The notes beneath the pieces were generated by a model that was not told where the DNA came from, ran no database searches, and worked only from the letters and a program-made list of their open reading frames with translations. Position numbers and translations under genes: made by a program. Shown piece by piece: positions 34,714 to 43,866 of a stretch of 43,931 nt of DNA. Origin of the DNA: an uncultured Oscillospiraceae bacterium (GTDB lineage: Bacteria; Bacillota; Clostridia; Oscillospirales; Ruminococcaceae); assembly GCA_934438055.1 (NCBI GenBank), contig CAKSAY010000007.1:1-43931 (forward strand), read 5' to 3'. Position 1 is the stretch's first letter, and every line of letters begins with the position of its first letter.

Positions 34714-35572
34714 GCAAATCCCCCTTTAACAGGCGTTTTAAAGCAGATACACACTCTTGCACTGTCAAAATATCTGTTTGAATTTGGAAACCGGCGTCTT
34801 TGAGACGAATCATAAGCTGTGTTGTCTGTGGGACATCCAACCCCACCTGCTCTAATACTTTAGGGTTTGAAAAGATCTCTTTTGGGGAGCCGTCTAATAG
34901 GATTTTTCCTGCATCGAGCACAATCACTCGATTTGCCTGTGTTGTCTCCTCCATAAAATGAGTGATTAAAACAATGGTTGTGTTGTGCTCGCGGTGCAGT
35001 TTTTCAATCACCTGAATGATTTCTTTTCTTCCTTTGGGATCAAGCATAGAGGTGGATTCATCTAACACAATGCATTTTGGACGCATTGCCAATATTCCCG
35101 CGATGGCAACACGTTGTTTTTGGCCTCCTGAAAGCTTATGAGGGGAATGATTTCGATAGGAAAGCATATCGACCTCTTTGAGAGATTGCTCTACAATTTC
35201 TCTAATTTTTTTCGGTGGAACGCCGAGATTTTCAGGGGCAAATGCTACATCTTCTTCTACAAGAGTTGCCACTAGCTGATTATCAGGGTTTTGAAAGACC
35301 ATTCCCACCCGCTGGCGCACTTGACAGAGCCGGTCTTCCTCTTTCGTGTCTATGTTGTCTACGAGCACACTACCTGATTGGGGAGTTAATATGCCGTTAA
35401 GCAACTTTGCCAGCGTTGACTTTCCTGATCCATTTCTTCCCACAATGGCAACAAAATCGCCTTCTTGAATGGAGAAAGAGAGATGATCTAGCACGAGCTG
35501 GCTTTGTGTGTCTTCACCGGATGGATAAGCAAAGCTGACATCTTTTAGCTCAATTAATTGATTTGATTGCAT
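34700..35572 (-). CDS. ecfA1: ECF transporter ATPase EcfA1
   Basis: The second ATPase of the ECF module, 290 residues. Walker A is 'GRNGSGKST', Q-loop 'QNPDNQLVATLV', signature 'LSGGQKQRVAIAG', Walker B 'CIVLDESTSMLD' and H-loop 'ITHF'. The DEST form and the 'NPDNQ' Q-loop identify EcfA1. It is first in ecfA1-ecfA2-ecfT-truA, with AGAGGAA upstream of the ATG. Upstream is an rRNA-type methyltransferase gene after 30 bases, so transcription may start much earlier. Confidence 0.95.
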   Translation of the reverse strand: MQSNQLIELKDVSFAYPSGEDTQSQLVLDHLSFSIQEGDFVAIVGRNGSGKSTLAKLLNGILTPQSGSVLVDNIDTKEEDRLCQVRQRVGMVFQNPDNQLVATLVEEDVAFAPENLGVPPKKIREIVEQSLKEVDMLSYRNHSPHKLSGGQKQRVAIAGILAMRPKCIVLDESTSMLDPKGRKEIIQVIEKLHREHNTTIVLITHFMEETTQANRVIVLDAGKILLDGSPKEIFSNPKVLEQVGLDVPQTTQLMIRLKDAGFQIQTDILTVQECVSALKRLLKGDLHDRG

Positions 35573-35602
35573 AAAATTCCTCTTTCCGGATGTTCACCTT
35601 TT

Positions 35603-36460
35603 TCAATAAGCCAGAGCTGTTGCGCCGCAGGGAAGTGGCAGACCGGTTTGGAGAACAGGGAGACCTATTTCATCAGAACAGATGTTTTTAAAACGGGACT
35701 TGACGGCAAGGGACAGCACATATCCCATTGTGGAGGGGGAGAGACCTGTTGTGTAGGAATTGAGAACAAAAAACAAGGGCTTGTCCGTTAACAATAAAGA
35801 AGTTCTCTGCACGAGATTATAGATTTTTTTCTCAAGTTGCCACACTTCTTTGCCAGGGCCTCTTCCATAGGAGGGTGGATCCATAACAATTCCATCATAA
35901 TGACGTCCGCGCCGTATTTCCCGTTCAACAAATTTTTCACAGTCGTCCACGATCCAACGGATGGGTGCATTTTCGAGAGAAGACAAAACTGCATTTTCTT
36001 TTGCCCATTGCACCATTCCCTTTGCGGCGTCAACATGACAAACGGTTGCGCCGGCATTTGCACAGGCTAAAGTAGCGCCGCCTGTGTAAGCAAACAGATT
36101 GAGGACGGAGATAGGTCTAGTGGAATCGTTTATTTTTTGCATCATCCAGTCCCAATTCACAGCTTGTTCCGGAAATATCCCCATGTGTTTAAAGTTGGTG
36201 GGAGAGACTTTAAATCGCAGCGATTGATAGGAAAGCTGGAGATTTTTTAATGGTTTGCTGTGAAATTCCCATTCTCCGCCACCCCGCTGTGAGCGATGAT
36301 AATGCGCAACGGCCTGATTCCATTTTGATGATGGGTTGGGAGATTCCCAGATAATCTGTGGATCTGGGCGAATGACAAGATTCCCTTTCCAATTTTCGAG
36401 ACGTTCTGAGCAGGATGCATCAATTAATTGATAATCTTCCCAGCCATTGGCAATCCTCAT
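35603..36460 (-). CDS. class I SAM-dependent RNA methyltransferase
   Basis: A 285-residue methyltransferase of the RlmI/RlmK-like (COG1092) group. Motif I is 'VLNLFAYTGGATLACANAGA' and the catalytic-site motif is 'GIVMDPPSYGRGPGKEVW'. There is no N-terminal PUA domain, so it is shorter than RlmI; the target base is not predictable. The start codon follows the glmM stop directly (TAG then ATG), indicating translational coupling. The earlier part of the chain carries 'GGEWEFHSKPLKN', a family feature. Confidence 0.85.
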   Translation of the reverse strand: MRIANGWEDYQLIDASCSERLENWKGNLVIRPDPQIIWESPNPSSKWNQAVAHYHRSQRGGGEWEFHSKPLKNLQLSYQSLRFKVSPTNFKHMGIFPEQAVNWDWMMQKINDSTRPISVLNLFAYTGGATLACANAGATVCHVDAAKGMVQWAKENAVLSSLENAPIRWIVDDCEKFVEREIRRGRHYDGIVMDPPSYGRGPGKEVWQLEKKIYNLVQRTSLLLTDKPLFFVLNSYTTGLSPSTMGYVLSLAVKSRFKNICSDEIGLPVLQTGLPLPCGATALAY

Positions 36461-37813
36461 CTATTCTTTTCTCCTTTCCATAATGTCCTGCGCAATCTCC
36501 TGTGCAATTGCTGCAATTTGATCGTAATTTTTTCCCTCAAGCATGATGCGGATAATGGGTTCGGTGCCGGAAGGACGAACTAAAATGCGTCCCTCTTTTC
36601 CGAGGGAATCATCTCTTTTATGAATCGAGTCAATGAGCTCTTTGTCATTAAGATAGTCCTGCTTTTGTGCCGCATTAGCAGCAATATTGATTAAAACTTG
36701 CGGATAGTGCTCCATGCAGGAAGCCAAGATGGACAGTGGTATATCTTCCTGCTTCATAATAGACAGCAGTTGAACCGCGGAGAGTTGACCGTCTCCGGTA
36801 GTTGCAAACTGTTTGAAGATGATATGCCCGGACTGTTCACCGCCAATTTGATGCCCGTTTTCTAACATGTTTTCCAGCACATATCGATCTCCTACCTGGG
36901 TTGCCACAGTTTGAATTTCATTCTTTTCAGCAAAACGGAAAAAGCCAAGATTTGTCATCACTGTGACAACAGCTGTGTTATTAGATAATTGCCCTTTCTC
37001 CTTTAAACTCTTGGCAAAAATGGCAATCATCTGATCTCCATCAATTAAGTCGCCGTTTTCGTCCACCGCAAGGCATCTGTCAGCATCTCCGTCAAATGCA
37101 AGTCCACAGGTGCAACGGTGACTTTTTACAAAGGTCTGCAAATCCTCCATATGCGTTGAGCCGCAATTTTCGTTGATATTTGTGCCATCCGGCTCTGCAT
37201 GGAGAATGAAAGTCTGTGCATGCAGATGCTTAAAGAGTTGTTCGGCTGTTGCAGAAGCGCTTCCATTGGCGCAATCAATGGCAATTTTCATCCCGCTCAA
37301 ATCGCCCTCTATTGTTGACGCTATATAATGAATATAATCATCAGCAGCGCTTCGCCGGGCAAAGCTACGGCCCAAGTCACCGCCGGTTTTAAGCGGAATT
37401 TGTTCCGGATTGTCTAAAATCAAACTTTCTATTTCTTCTTCTATTTCATCTGAAAGCTTATAACCGTCCCCTTGAAAAATTTTTATTCCATTGAATTCAA
37501 CCGGATTATGAGACGCTGAAATCATAATGCCGGCATCTGCATGATATCTTTGCACCAAATAGGCAACGCCCGGTGTGGGAATCACTCCTATAGAGGTGGT
37601 GTCGGCTCCTACTGAACAAATTCCTGCAATCAAAGCAGATTCAAGCATTTTGGATGAGATTCGAGTATCCCGTCCAATGAGAATCATTGGCTTTTCTGAC
37701 AGATGTTTGGTTAAAACAAATGCTGCCGCTCTTCCAATTTGCATTGCCAATTCACAAGTAAGCTCGGTATTCGCAATTCCACGTGCGCCGTCCGTTCCAA
37801 AAATTCTTCCCAT
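36461..37813 (-). CDS. glmM: phosphoglucosamine mutase
   Basis: Converts glucosamine-6-phosphate to glucosamine-1-phosphate for peptidoglycan precursors. The 450-residue protein has 'GTDGARG' at the start and the active serine in 'ISASHNPVEFNGIK' (about Ser 100). It also has the metal loop 'DGDADRCLAVD', the substrate loop 'GGEQSGHIIF' and the phosphate-binding 'RPSGTEPIIRIM'. I chose the ATG at 37813 with AAAGGATAA upstream. It is separated from cdaA/cdaR, its usual neighbours in Bacillota, by 34 kb. It is coupled to the downstream methyltransferase. Confidence 0.97.
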   Translation of the reverse strand: MGRIFGTDGARGIANTELTCELAMQIGRAAAFVLTKHLSEKPMILIGRDTRISSKMLESALIAGICSVGADTTSIGVIPTPGVAYLVQRYHADAGIMISASHNPVEFNGIKIFQGDGYKLSDEIEEEIESLILDNPEQIPLKTGGDLGRSFARRSAADDYIHYIASTIEGDLSGMKIAIDCANGSASATAEQLFKHLHAQTFILHAEPDGTNINENCGSTHMEDLQTFVKSHRCTCGLAFDGDADRCLAVDENGDLIDGDQMIAIFAKSLKEKGQLSNNTAVVTVMTNLGFFRFAEKNEIQTVATQVGDRYVLENMLENGHQIGGEQSGHIIFKQFATTGDGQLSAVQLLSIMKQEDIPLSILASCMEHYPQVLINIAANAAQKQDYLNDKELIDSIHKRDDSLGKEGRILVRPSGTEPIIRIMLEGKNYDQIAAIAQEIAQDIMERRKE

Positions 37814-37858
37814 AAGTTTATCCTTTCTGCCATAAGGCATATATTAATTGGTATTTTT

Positions 37859-37883
37859 GTCGCCGTGTTATTCAGAGGGCGAC
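37859..37883 (-). promoter_or_regulatory. small GC-rich hairpin in glmM leader
   Basis: GTCGCC/GGCGAC stem with a 13-base loop, about 46 bases before the glmM start. It is too short to name; it lacks the features of the glmS ribozyme. Confidence 0.3.
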
Positions 37884-37972
37884 TAGAGCATTGTTTATAA
37901 AAGGTTATGAATGAAAATATAAGGGCTTATGGTGAAAACCATTGCACAAAAGGCAAAGAATTTTCGCTCTGC

Positions 37973-39010
37973 TTATGTCTTTAAATTCAATTGCCCCTCT
38001 TGCTCAATGCCTAAATGTTCATATGCAAGCTGCGTGACGCAACGGCCGCGAGGTGTTCTTGATAAAAAGCCCAGCTGCATAAGATAAGGTTCATAAACAT
38101 CCTCAATTGTCACTGCCTCTTCTCCTAAGATAGCGGCAAGTGTTTCCAACCCTACAGGGCCGCCCCCAAAGTTGACAATCATGGTCTGCAACATTCGTCT
38201 GTCTAACGGCTCTAATCCTAAATGATCGATTTCAAGCTTTGTAAGCGCTGTTTGCACTGCTTCTTTTGAAATAACACCGTCTCCGAGCACTTGCGCAAAG
38301 TCACGAACCCTCTTTAACAGTCGGTTAGCAATTCTGGGTGTTCCTCTAGAACGTTTAGCGAGCTCTAATCCACCCTCTTCTTCACAGGGAACCTCCAAAA
38401 GCCCTGCACTTCTTCGAATGATTTCAGATAGCTGTGTCGGTGTGTAGAGTTCAAGTCGTAAGATAACGCCGAATCTGTCTCGCAAAGGCGCAGTTAATTG
38501 TCCGGCACGAGTAGTTGCACCAATTAGGGTAAAGCGTGGCAGATCAATGCGGATTGAACGCGCTGCAGGTCCCTTGCCTATAATAATATCAAGGGCAAAG
38601 TCTTCCATAGCGGGGTATAAGACTTCTTCAACGGCGCGTGAGAGACGATGGATTTCATCAATGAAAAGCACGTCGCCTTCATTCAAATTAGAGAGAAGCG
38701 CCGCCAAGTCGCCGGGGCGTTCAATTGCCGGACCGGATGTGACTCGAATATTCACCTGCATTTCATTCGCTATGATCATTGAAAGCGTAGTCTTTCCTAA
38801 TCCGGGAGGACCGTATAGTAGGACATGATCTAAGGCCTCGTCTCTTTGCTTGGCAGCTTTAATATACACACTTAGATTTTCTTTGGCTTTTTCCTGACCA
38901 ATATATTCAGAGAGCGTTTTGGGTCGGAGCGTAAATTCAACATCTATATCTTCCTGAGAAAAATCAGGGTCTATTAAACGACTCTCAAATTCTGTTTCCT
39001 GATCAAACAT
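37973..39010 (-). CDS. ruvB: Holliday junction helicase subunit RuvB
   Basis: RuvB is the AAA+ motor that drives branch migration at Holliday junctions. The 345-residue protein has 'RPKTLSEYIGQEKAKENL', Walker A 'GPPGLGKT', Walker B 'LFIDEIHR', sensor 1 'IGATTRAG' and the C-terminal winged helix ending 'TPRGRCVTQLAYEHLG'. It is separated from ruvA by 23 bases and has GGAGAA upstream. ruvC-ruvA-ruvB run together on this strand. Confidence 0.98.
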   Translation of the reverse strand: MFDQETEFESRLIDPDFSQEDIDVEFTLRPKTLSEYIGQEKAKENLSVYIKAAKQRDEALDHVLLYGPPGLGKTTLSMIIANEMQVNIRVTSGPAIERPGDLAALLSNLNEGDVLFIDEIHRLSRAVEEVLYPAMEDFALDIIIGKGPAARSIRIDLPRFTLIGATTRAGQLTAPLRDRFGVILRLELYTPTQLSEIIRRSAGLLEVPCEEEGGLELAKRSRGTPRIANRLLKRVRDFAQVLGDGVISKEAVQTALTKLEIDHLGLEPLDRRMLQTMIVNFGGGPVGLETLAAILGEEAVTIEDVYEPYLMQLGFLSRTPRGRCVTQLAYEHLGIEQEGQLNLKT

Positions 39011-39033
39011 GAAATTCTCCTATCTTTTCGCAT

Positions 39034-39651
39034 TTACGAGAGACTCGACAGAAATTTTAAGGATAATTTAATCATTTCCTCCACCGAGGTTTGTGGGTCT
39101 ATGGAGGAAACTGCGCTTGCAGCTTCAGATTTTGAATATCCTAAAACAACCAGAGCATTGATAGCTTCCGATGCATTTCCTGACTGCATGATATTGGGGG
39201 CGATATTTGGTGAAGACAAATCTATTGATATGTTCTCCTTTCCAAAACGGTCTTTTAATTCTAAAAGAATTCTTTGTGCAGTTTTGGTTCCAATACCCTT
39301 GCACTGTGTTAAAATTTTGACATCTCCAGACACAATCCCCAGAGCCAGTTGCGATGGAGAAAGGCTGGATAGAATTGAAAGCGCAACTTTAGGGCCAACT
39401 CCGGAAACAGAAATAAGCAACTGAAAACACTGACGTTCTTGTGGTTCAATAAATCCAAACAGTTCAAGCGCGTCATCACGGGTATATAAGAAAGTATAAA
39501 AACGCACTATATCGCTTTTTTGCGGGCACTGTTGCGCAGAAGTGTAGGAAGTCTTAATTTCATAGGTAATACCTCCACATTCGACTCCTGCAAGATAAAA
39601 GGAATCGATGGGTTCAAGAAGCTGTAACTTGCCTTCAATACTATATATCAT
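39034..39651 (-). CDS. ruvA: Holliday junction DNA-binding subunit RuvA
   Basis: RuvA binds the four-way junction and positions RuvB. The 205-residue protein has an N-terminal OB fold with 'FYTFLYTRDDALELFGF' and paired helix-hairpin-helix motifs ('LLISVSGVGPKVALSILS', 'QCKGIGTKTAQRILLEL'). A C-terminal three-helix RuvB-binding domain contains 'ALVVLGYSKSEAASAV'. GAGGAAG lies upstream of the ATG. It is 58 bases downstream of ruvC. Confidence 0.97.
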   Translation of the reverse strand: MIYSIEGKLQLLEPIDSFYLAGVECGGITYEIKTSYTSAQQCPQKSDIVRFYTFLYTRDDALELFGFIEPQERQCFQLLISVSGVGPKVALSILSSLSPSQLALGIVSGDVKILTQCKGIGTKTAQRILLELKDRFGKENISIDLSSPNIAPNIMQSGNASEAINALVVLGYSKSEAASAVSSIDPQTSVEEMIKLSLKFLSSLS

Positions 39652-39709
39652 TTTATATACTTCCTCATCTTTTATTATTTAAGATATTGCATTCATATGC
39701 TCTGTTTTT

Positions 39710-40192
39710 TTATTGAATGCCTGAATTTGCCCAGTGAGCTTCAGTAATGGCGATAGCCAAAGCGTCAGCTGTGTCATCCGGCTTTGGCAGTTGCTTTAAA
39801 TGAAGCAGTCTTCTTGTCATTTCCATCACTTGAAATTTTACTGCCTTTCCATAACCCACAACCGATTGCTTTACCTGCAAAGGCGTATATTGCCTGCAAG
39901 GAATGTTATTTTGCGTTGCACACAAAAGGAGAACACCTCTTGCCTGCGCCACATCAATGGCAGTTTTTTGGTTGGTGGTAAAAAAAAGCTTTTCGATCGA
40001 CATAACATCAGGGGAATAGCGTGAAAGGACAGTGTCCATTTCTTGATAGATCGTTTTTAGGCGTTGTTCAAAGGGCATTGAAGCCGGTGTTGTGATGGCG
40101 CCGTAATCAAGCGTTGTGAAGCGGCTTTTATTATAGTCAAGCACACCCCAGCCGACAATCGCATAGCCGGGGTCAACACCAATAATTCTCAT
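39710..40192 (-). CDS. ruvC: Holliday junction resolvase RuvC
   Basis: RuvC cuts Holliday junctions symmetrically. The 160-residue product has the catalytic acid set D7, E67, D140 and D143, visible in 'IIGVDPGYAIVGWG', 'SIEKLFF' and 'PDDTADALAIA'. The ATG at 40192 has AAGGAG seven bases upstream; the earlier TTG two codons before is too close to that site. It is first in the ruvCAB run and has a promoter at 40255. Confidence 0.97.
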   Translation of the reverse strand: MRIIGVDPGYAIVGWGVLDYNKSRFTTLDYGAITTPASMPFEQRLKTIYQEMDTVLSRYSPDVMSIEKLFFTTNQKTAIDVAQARGVLLLCATQNNIPCRQYTPLQVKQSVVGYGKAVKFQVMEMTRRLLHLKQLPKPDDTADALAIAITEAHWANSGIQ

Positions 40193-40254
40193 ATGCAATC
40201 TCCTTGTTAAAACACCGCTTGAAGACGATGTTAATTCATTTTATACAAATTAAT

Positions 40255-40283
40255 ATTATAACATAATATAAGAATTTTCGCAA
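40255..40283 (-). promoter_or_regulatory. sigma-A promoter for ruvC operon
   Basis: Minus strand TTGCGA (40283-40278) and TATAAT (40260-40255) with a 17-base spacer. Confidence 0.65.
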
Positions 40284-40342
40284 CATAGCGTTAATAATGG
40301 CGAAATCGTGTGAGAATTTCTTTGTACGTTAGAATAATGGAG

Positions 40343-40371
40343 TTGCAAAGACGGAGGATAAAGGGTATAAT
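40343..40371 (+). promoter_or_regulatory. sigma-A promoter toward aminotransferase gene
   Basis: TTGCAA (40343-40348) and TATAAT (40366-40371) with a 17-base spacer. It would give a leader of about 220 bases before the gene at 40602. Confidence 0.6.
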
Positions 40372-40601
40372 ACACAGTATAACTATATTAAAATGCACTT
40401 GTTTATTTAGCCCGGATTTTCTTTGATTACTTAGACAGAAACAGCCCTCCAAATATTGAATGGACGGATTATTGTTCATGGATTCTGTTGGTTATCGGGT
40501 GCGTGACTGATTTTTGTTTTGCAACGGTATTTATTATATAGACTAAATAGATATAGAAGTGCATTATTTGATTTACAATATATTTTAGAAAGGAGATGCC
40601 T
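40372..40601 (+). other. long leader or gene-free stretch
   Basis: No coding frame is supported. Between the promoter at 40343 and the aminotransferase start there are about 230 bases, AT-rich with a few GC-rich words, and no obvious terminator. It completes the roughly 400-base gap after ruvC. Confidence 0.4.
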
Positions 40602-41885
40602 ATGGCGTTATTTAAAGATATGACAAGCGATGAGCTGCGAACAAGTCAGTCTCTGTTGGAAAAAGAGTATCAAAGACTTAAAAGCCTTCATGTTAAGCTA
40701 AACATGGCAAGGGGCAAGCCATCGGAGGAACAGTTAGAGTTATCTGCCGATATGCTTAATAATATGACCTGTGCTGAGCTTTCCAAAACTGAGAGTGGTT
40801 TTGAAACTAGAAATTATGGTATGCTTGACGGCATTCCGGAGGCAAAAGAGTTTTTTGCGGCTATTCTTGGAGTTGGTTCTGAAAACATCATTGTGGGGGG
40901 AAACTCCAGTTTAAATATGATGTATGATTCCATTGCGCGTGCCATGCAGTTTGGTGTTTGTGGAAGTGTTCCATGGAACCATCTGGAGAAAGTACGTTTT
41001 TTATGCCCTTCTCCTGGATATGACAGGCATTTTGCTATTTGTGAGATTTTTGGAATTGAAATGATTCCCATTCAAATGGGTGAAAACGGACCGGATATGG
41101 ATAGGATTGAGGAATTCGTGCAGAATGATTCGTCTATTAAGGGGATTTGGTGTGTTCCAAAGTATTCAAATCCAACGGGAATTACCTATTCAGATGATGT
41201 TGTTCGCCGTTTTGCCTCTTTGCAGCCTGCAGCGGAGGATTTTAGAATTTTTTGGGATAATGCATATGCTGTGCATGATTTAACAGATCATCCAGACTCT
41301 TTACTCAATATTTTTGATGAATGTTTAAAGCGGGGAACACAACATATGGTTTATGCCTTTTGTTCTACATCAAAAATCACCTTTCCCGGAGCGGGCATGG
41401 CTGCTATGGCGGCTAGCGAGAAAAATATTCGTGCCATTTTAAAAATCATGCAGTATCAGACGATTGGTCATGATAAAATTAACCAATTACGACATTGTAA
41501 GTTTATTGACAGCGAACAAAAACTCAAAGAACATATGAAAGCACATGCAAAAATATTGAAGCCTAAATTTGATTTCATTTTAGATTATCTTGACAAAGAG
41601 ATTGCGCCTTATGGTGTTGGCAGATGGACCAGACCGAATGGAGGTTATTTTATTTCTTTTAACACCATTCCGGGTTGTGCTAAAAGAGTGGGGGAATTGT
41701 GTTTACAGGCTGATGTGAAGCTAACGCCGGCTGGAGCTACCTTCCCTTATGGAATTGATCCGCAGGATGAAAATATTCGAATTGCACCCACGTTTCCCCC
41801 TCTAAAAGAGTTGATGCAGGCAATGAAAATCTTCTGTGTTTGTGTCAAAATTGCAAGTATTGAAAAGATTTTGGGAGATAGATAA
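40602..41885 (+). CDS. PLP-dependent aspartate-type aminotransferase
   Basis: A 427-residue class I/II-fold aminotransferase of the group first annotated as MocR-like and now as aspartate aminotransferase subgroup Ic (PF12897 type). The N-terminal 'LNMARGKPSEEQLELS' is characteristic. 'YSNPTGITYSD' holds the substrate-binding asparagine, 'FWDNAYAVHDL' the cofactor-binding aspartate and tyrosine, and 'CSTSKITFPGAGMA' the PLP lysine. It probably interconverts aspartate and oxaloacetate. The ATG at 40602 has AAAGGAG six bases upstream; the ATG at 40596 touches that site. It may share a transcript with nagB 66 bases downstream. Confidence 0.85.
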   Translation: MALFKDMTSDELRTSQSLLEKEYQRLKSLHVKLNMARGKPSEEQLELSADMLNNMTCAELSKTESGFETRNYGMLDGIPEAKEFFAAILGVGSENIIVGGNSSLNMMYDSIARAMQFGVCGSVPWNHLEKVRFLCPSPGYDRHFAICEIFGIEMIPIQMGENGPDMDRIEEFVQNDSSIKGIWCVPKYSNPTGITYSDDVVRRFASLQPAAEDFRIFWDNAYAVHDLTDHPDSLLNIFDECLKRGTQHMVYAFCSTSKITFPGAGMAAMAASEKNIRAILKIMQYQTIGHDKINQLRHCKFIDSEQKLKEHMKAHAKILKPKFDFILDYLDKEIAPYGVGRWTRPNGGYFISFNTIPGCAKRVGELCLQADVKLTPAGATFPYGIDPQDENIRIAPTFPPLKELMQAMKIFCVCVKIASIEKILGDR

Positions 41886-41951
41886 GATTTTAATATTTAA
41901 TGTAGTTTTAGTTTAGCATTCATATTTTTAAAAATATCGGAGGAAAAAGAA

Positions 41952-42683
41952 ATGAGAATCATCAAAGTTGACAATTACAATGCATTGAGCAAACGAGCAG
42001 CTGATATCATTGCAGCGCAGGTTCTGCTCAAACCGTCTTGCGTTTTGGGGCTTGCAACTGGAGCAACGCCAGAGGGAACCTATCAAGAACTTGTTCGCCG
42101 CCATAAAGAAGAGGGTTTGTCTTTTTCAGAAGTTAAGACTGTGAATCTTGATGAATATAAGGGTTTATCAAAAGATTCTAATCAGAGCTATTATTATTAC
42201 ATGAATCAACATCTGTTTTCACATGTTGACATTTCAAAGGAGAACACCCATTTGCCGGACGGTTTGGCAGAGGATGCCCAGGCTGAATGTGAGGCATATG
42301 AACAGTTGATGAATCGCCTTGGCGGCATTGATTTGCAGTTGTTGGGTATTGGAAGAAACGGTCACATCGGTTTTAATGAGCCAGATGAGTCGTTTACCAA
42401 TGTAACGCACACAGTTGCTTTAACACAGAGCACCATTGATGCAAATGCAAAGTATTTTGAAAATGAGGATAAAATGCCCCGTTTCGCTTTTACAATGGGA
42501 ATCGGCTCAATTATGCGCGCCAGAAAGATTTTGCTGCTTGCCAATGGCAATACAAAGGCGCAGATACTCAAAGAGGCTTTAACAGGTCCTGTAACCCCCA
42601 AGGTTCCGGCTTCTATTTTGCAGCTTCATTCGGATGTGACAATTGTTGCCGATCCGCAGGCGCTTGCCTTGTTTGACAAATAG
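41952..42683 (+). CDS. nagB: glucosamine-6-phosphate deaminase
   Basis: Converts glucosamine-6-phosphate to fructose-6-phosphate and ammonia, the last step of N-acetylglucosamine use. The 243-residue length is the short Gram-positive form. Motifs are 'GLATGATPEGTYQEL', 'VNLDEYKGL' with the catalytic aspartate, and 'GIGRNGHIGFNEP' with the active-site histidine. GGAGGA lies upstream. nagA starts 11 bases later, so they form an operon. Confidence 0.97.
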   Translation: MRIIKVDNYNALSKRAADIIAAQVLLKPSCVLGLATGATPEGTYQELVRRHKEEGLSFSEVKTVNLDEYKGLSKDSNQSYYYYMNQHLFSHVDISKENTHLPDGLAEDAQAECEAYEQLMNRLGGIDLQLLGIGRNGHIGFNEPDESFTNVTHTVALTQSTIDANAKYFENEDKMPRFAFTMGIGSIMRARKILLLANGNTKAQILKEALTGPVTPKVPASILQLHSDVTIVADPQALALFDK

Positions 42684-42694
42684 GAGAGAGAAAA

Positions 42695-43813
42695 ATGCAG
42701 ATTCAAAATGTTTGTATATATAAAGAGGATGGAAGCTTTGCTAGAGGGAATTTGTGTTTTGAGGGAGAGATCTTTACTGCAAATTCACATGGAGAAACGA
42801 TTGATGCAGAGGGATTATATGCCTTTCCCGGACTGATTGATATTCATCTGCACGGATGTGTGGGTTATGACTTTTGTGACGGAACTAATGAAGCGTTCGA
42901 CGCCATTATGCAGTATGAAGCGGAGCATGGGGTGACGGCTGTGCTGCCCGCCTCTATGACTTTGCCGGAGAAAGACTTGGCGCGCATTTTTACCAATGCG
43001 GCGAATTATTCAAATCAAACGGGTGCTTTGTTTTGTGGTATTGATATGGAAGGCCCTTTCTTTTCGCCGCAGAAAAAAGGAGCGCAAAATCCGGATTATT
43101 TAAGGCTGCCTGATGTTGCTATGTTTGAACGTCTGAACGAGGCTGCACAAGGGAAAATCAAGATTGCTTGTGTTGCGCCTGAATTAAAGGGCGGTTTGGA
43201 TTTTGTTGAAGAGGTTTCGAGAAAAACAAAGATTTCTCTTGCGCACACTGCGTCGGATTATGATACTGCAATGCTGGCGTTTGAGTTAGGTGCAACACAT
43301 GTCACCCATCTTTATAATGCGATGCCTCCTTTCACCCATCGTGCTCCAGGAGTGATTGGTGCGGCCGCTGATAGCGACTGTCGTGTAGAAATTATCTGTG
43401 ATGGTGTGCATATTCATCCTTCTGTTGTCAGAGCTACTATGAAAATGTTTGGATATGATCGGGTTGTGCTCATTAGTGATAGTATGATGGCTACGGGAAT
43501 GAAAGATGGCGATTATTCTTTAGGAGGACAGCCTGTTCGAGTGAAAGGAAATCTTGCGACACTAGAGGATGGAACCATTGCAGGCTCTGCCACGAATTTA
43601 TATGATTGCATGAAAAAAGCAGTATCTTTTGGCATTCCTCTGGAGAAGGCGCTGCAGATGGCCACCAAAAATCCGGCGATTGAAATAGGTGAATATGATA
43701 GAATGGGAAGCATCTGTGTAGGTAAACTTGCTAATTTCATTTTAGCGGATAAAAATTTTGATATTCAACAGGTCTATGTTAAGGGGAAACCGATTTTTCC
43801 ATCTCAATTATAG
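42695..43813 (+). CDS. nagA: N-acetylglucosamine-6-phosphate deacetylase
   Basis: Removes the acetyl group from GlcNAc-6-phosphate to supply NagB. The 372-residue amidohydrolase shows metal-site motifs 'GLIDIHLHGCVGYDF', 'DMEGPFF', 'LAHTASDYDTA', 'THLYNAMPPF' and 'ICDGVHIHP', and the catalytic aspartate in 'LISDSMMATGM'. AGGAGAG precedes the ATG. It ends at a terminator. Together with nagB it forms an amino-sugar catabolic pair. Confidence 0.97.
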   Translation: MQIQNVCIYKEDGSFARGNLCFEGEIFTANSHGETIDAEGLYAFPGLIDIHLHGCVGYDFCDGTNEAFDAIMQYEAEHGVTAVLPASMTLPEKDLARIFTNAANYSNQTGALFCGIDMEGPFFSPQKKGAQNPDYLRLPDVAMFERLNEAAQGKIKIACVAPELKGGLDFVEEVSRKTKISLAHTASDYDTAMLAFELGATHVTHLYNAMPPFTHRAPGVIGAAADSDCRVEIICDGVHIHPSVVRATMKMFGYDRVVLISDSMMATGMKDGDYSLGGQPVRVKGNLATLEDGTIAGSATNLYDCMKKAVSFGIPLEKALQMATKNPAIEIGEYDRMGSICVGKLANFILADKNFDIQQVYVKGKPIFPSQL

Positions 43814-43818
43814 AATAT

Positions 43819-43856
43819 AAAAGGCATTGTGCAGTTTTGCTACAATGCCTTTTGTT
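43819..43856 (+). terminator. terminator of nagBA
   Basis: Stem AAAAGGCATTGT/ACAATGCCTTTT with an 11-base loop, followed by TTTTG. Confidence 0.75.
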
Positions 43857-43866
43857 GTATAAAGAA

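Noticed and set aside
37814..37972. glmS-type ribozyme or riboswitch before glmM
   Set aside because: Only a 6-base hairpin is visible; the size and conserved core of known riboswitches are absent.
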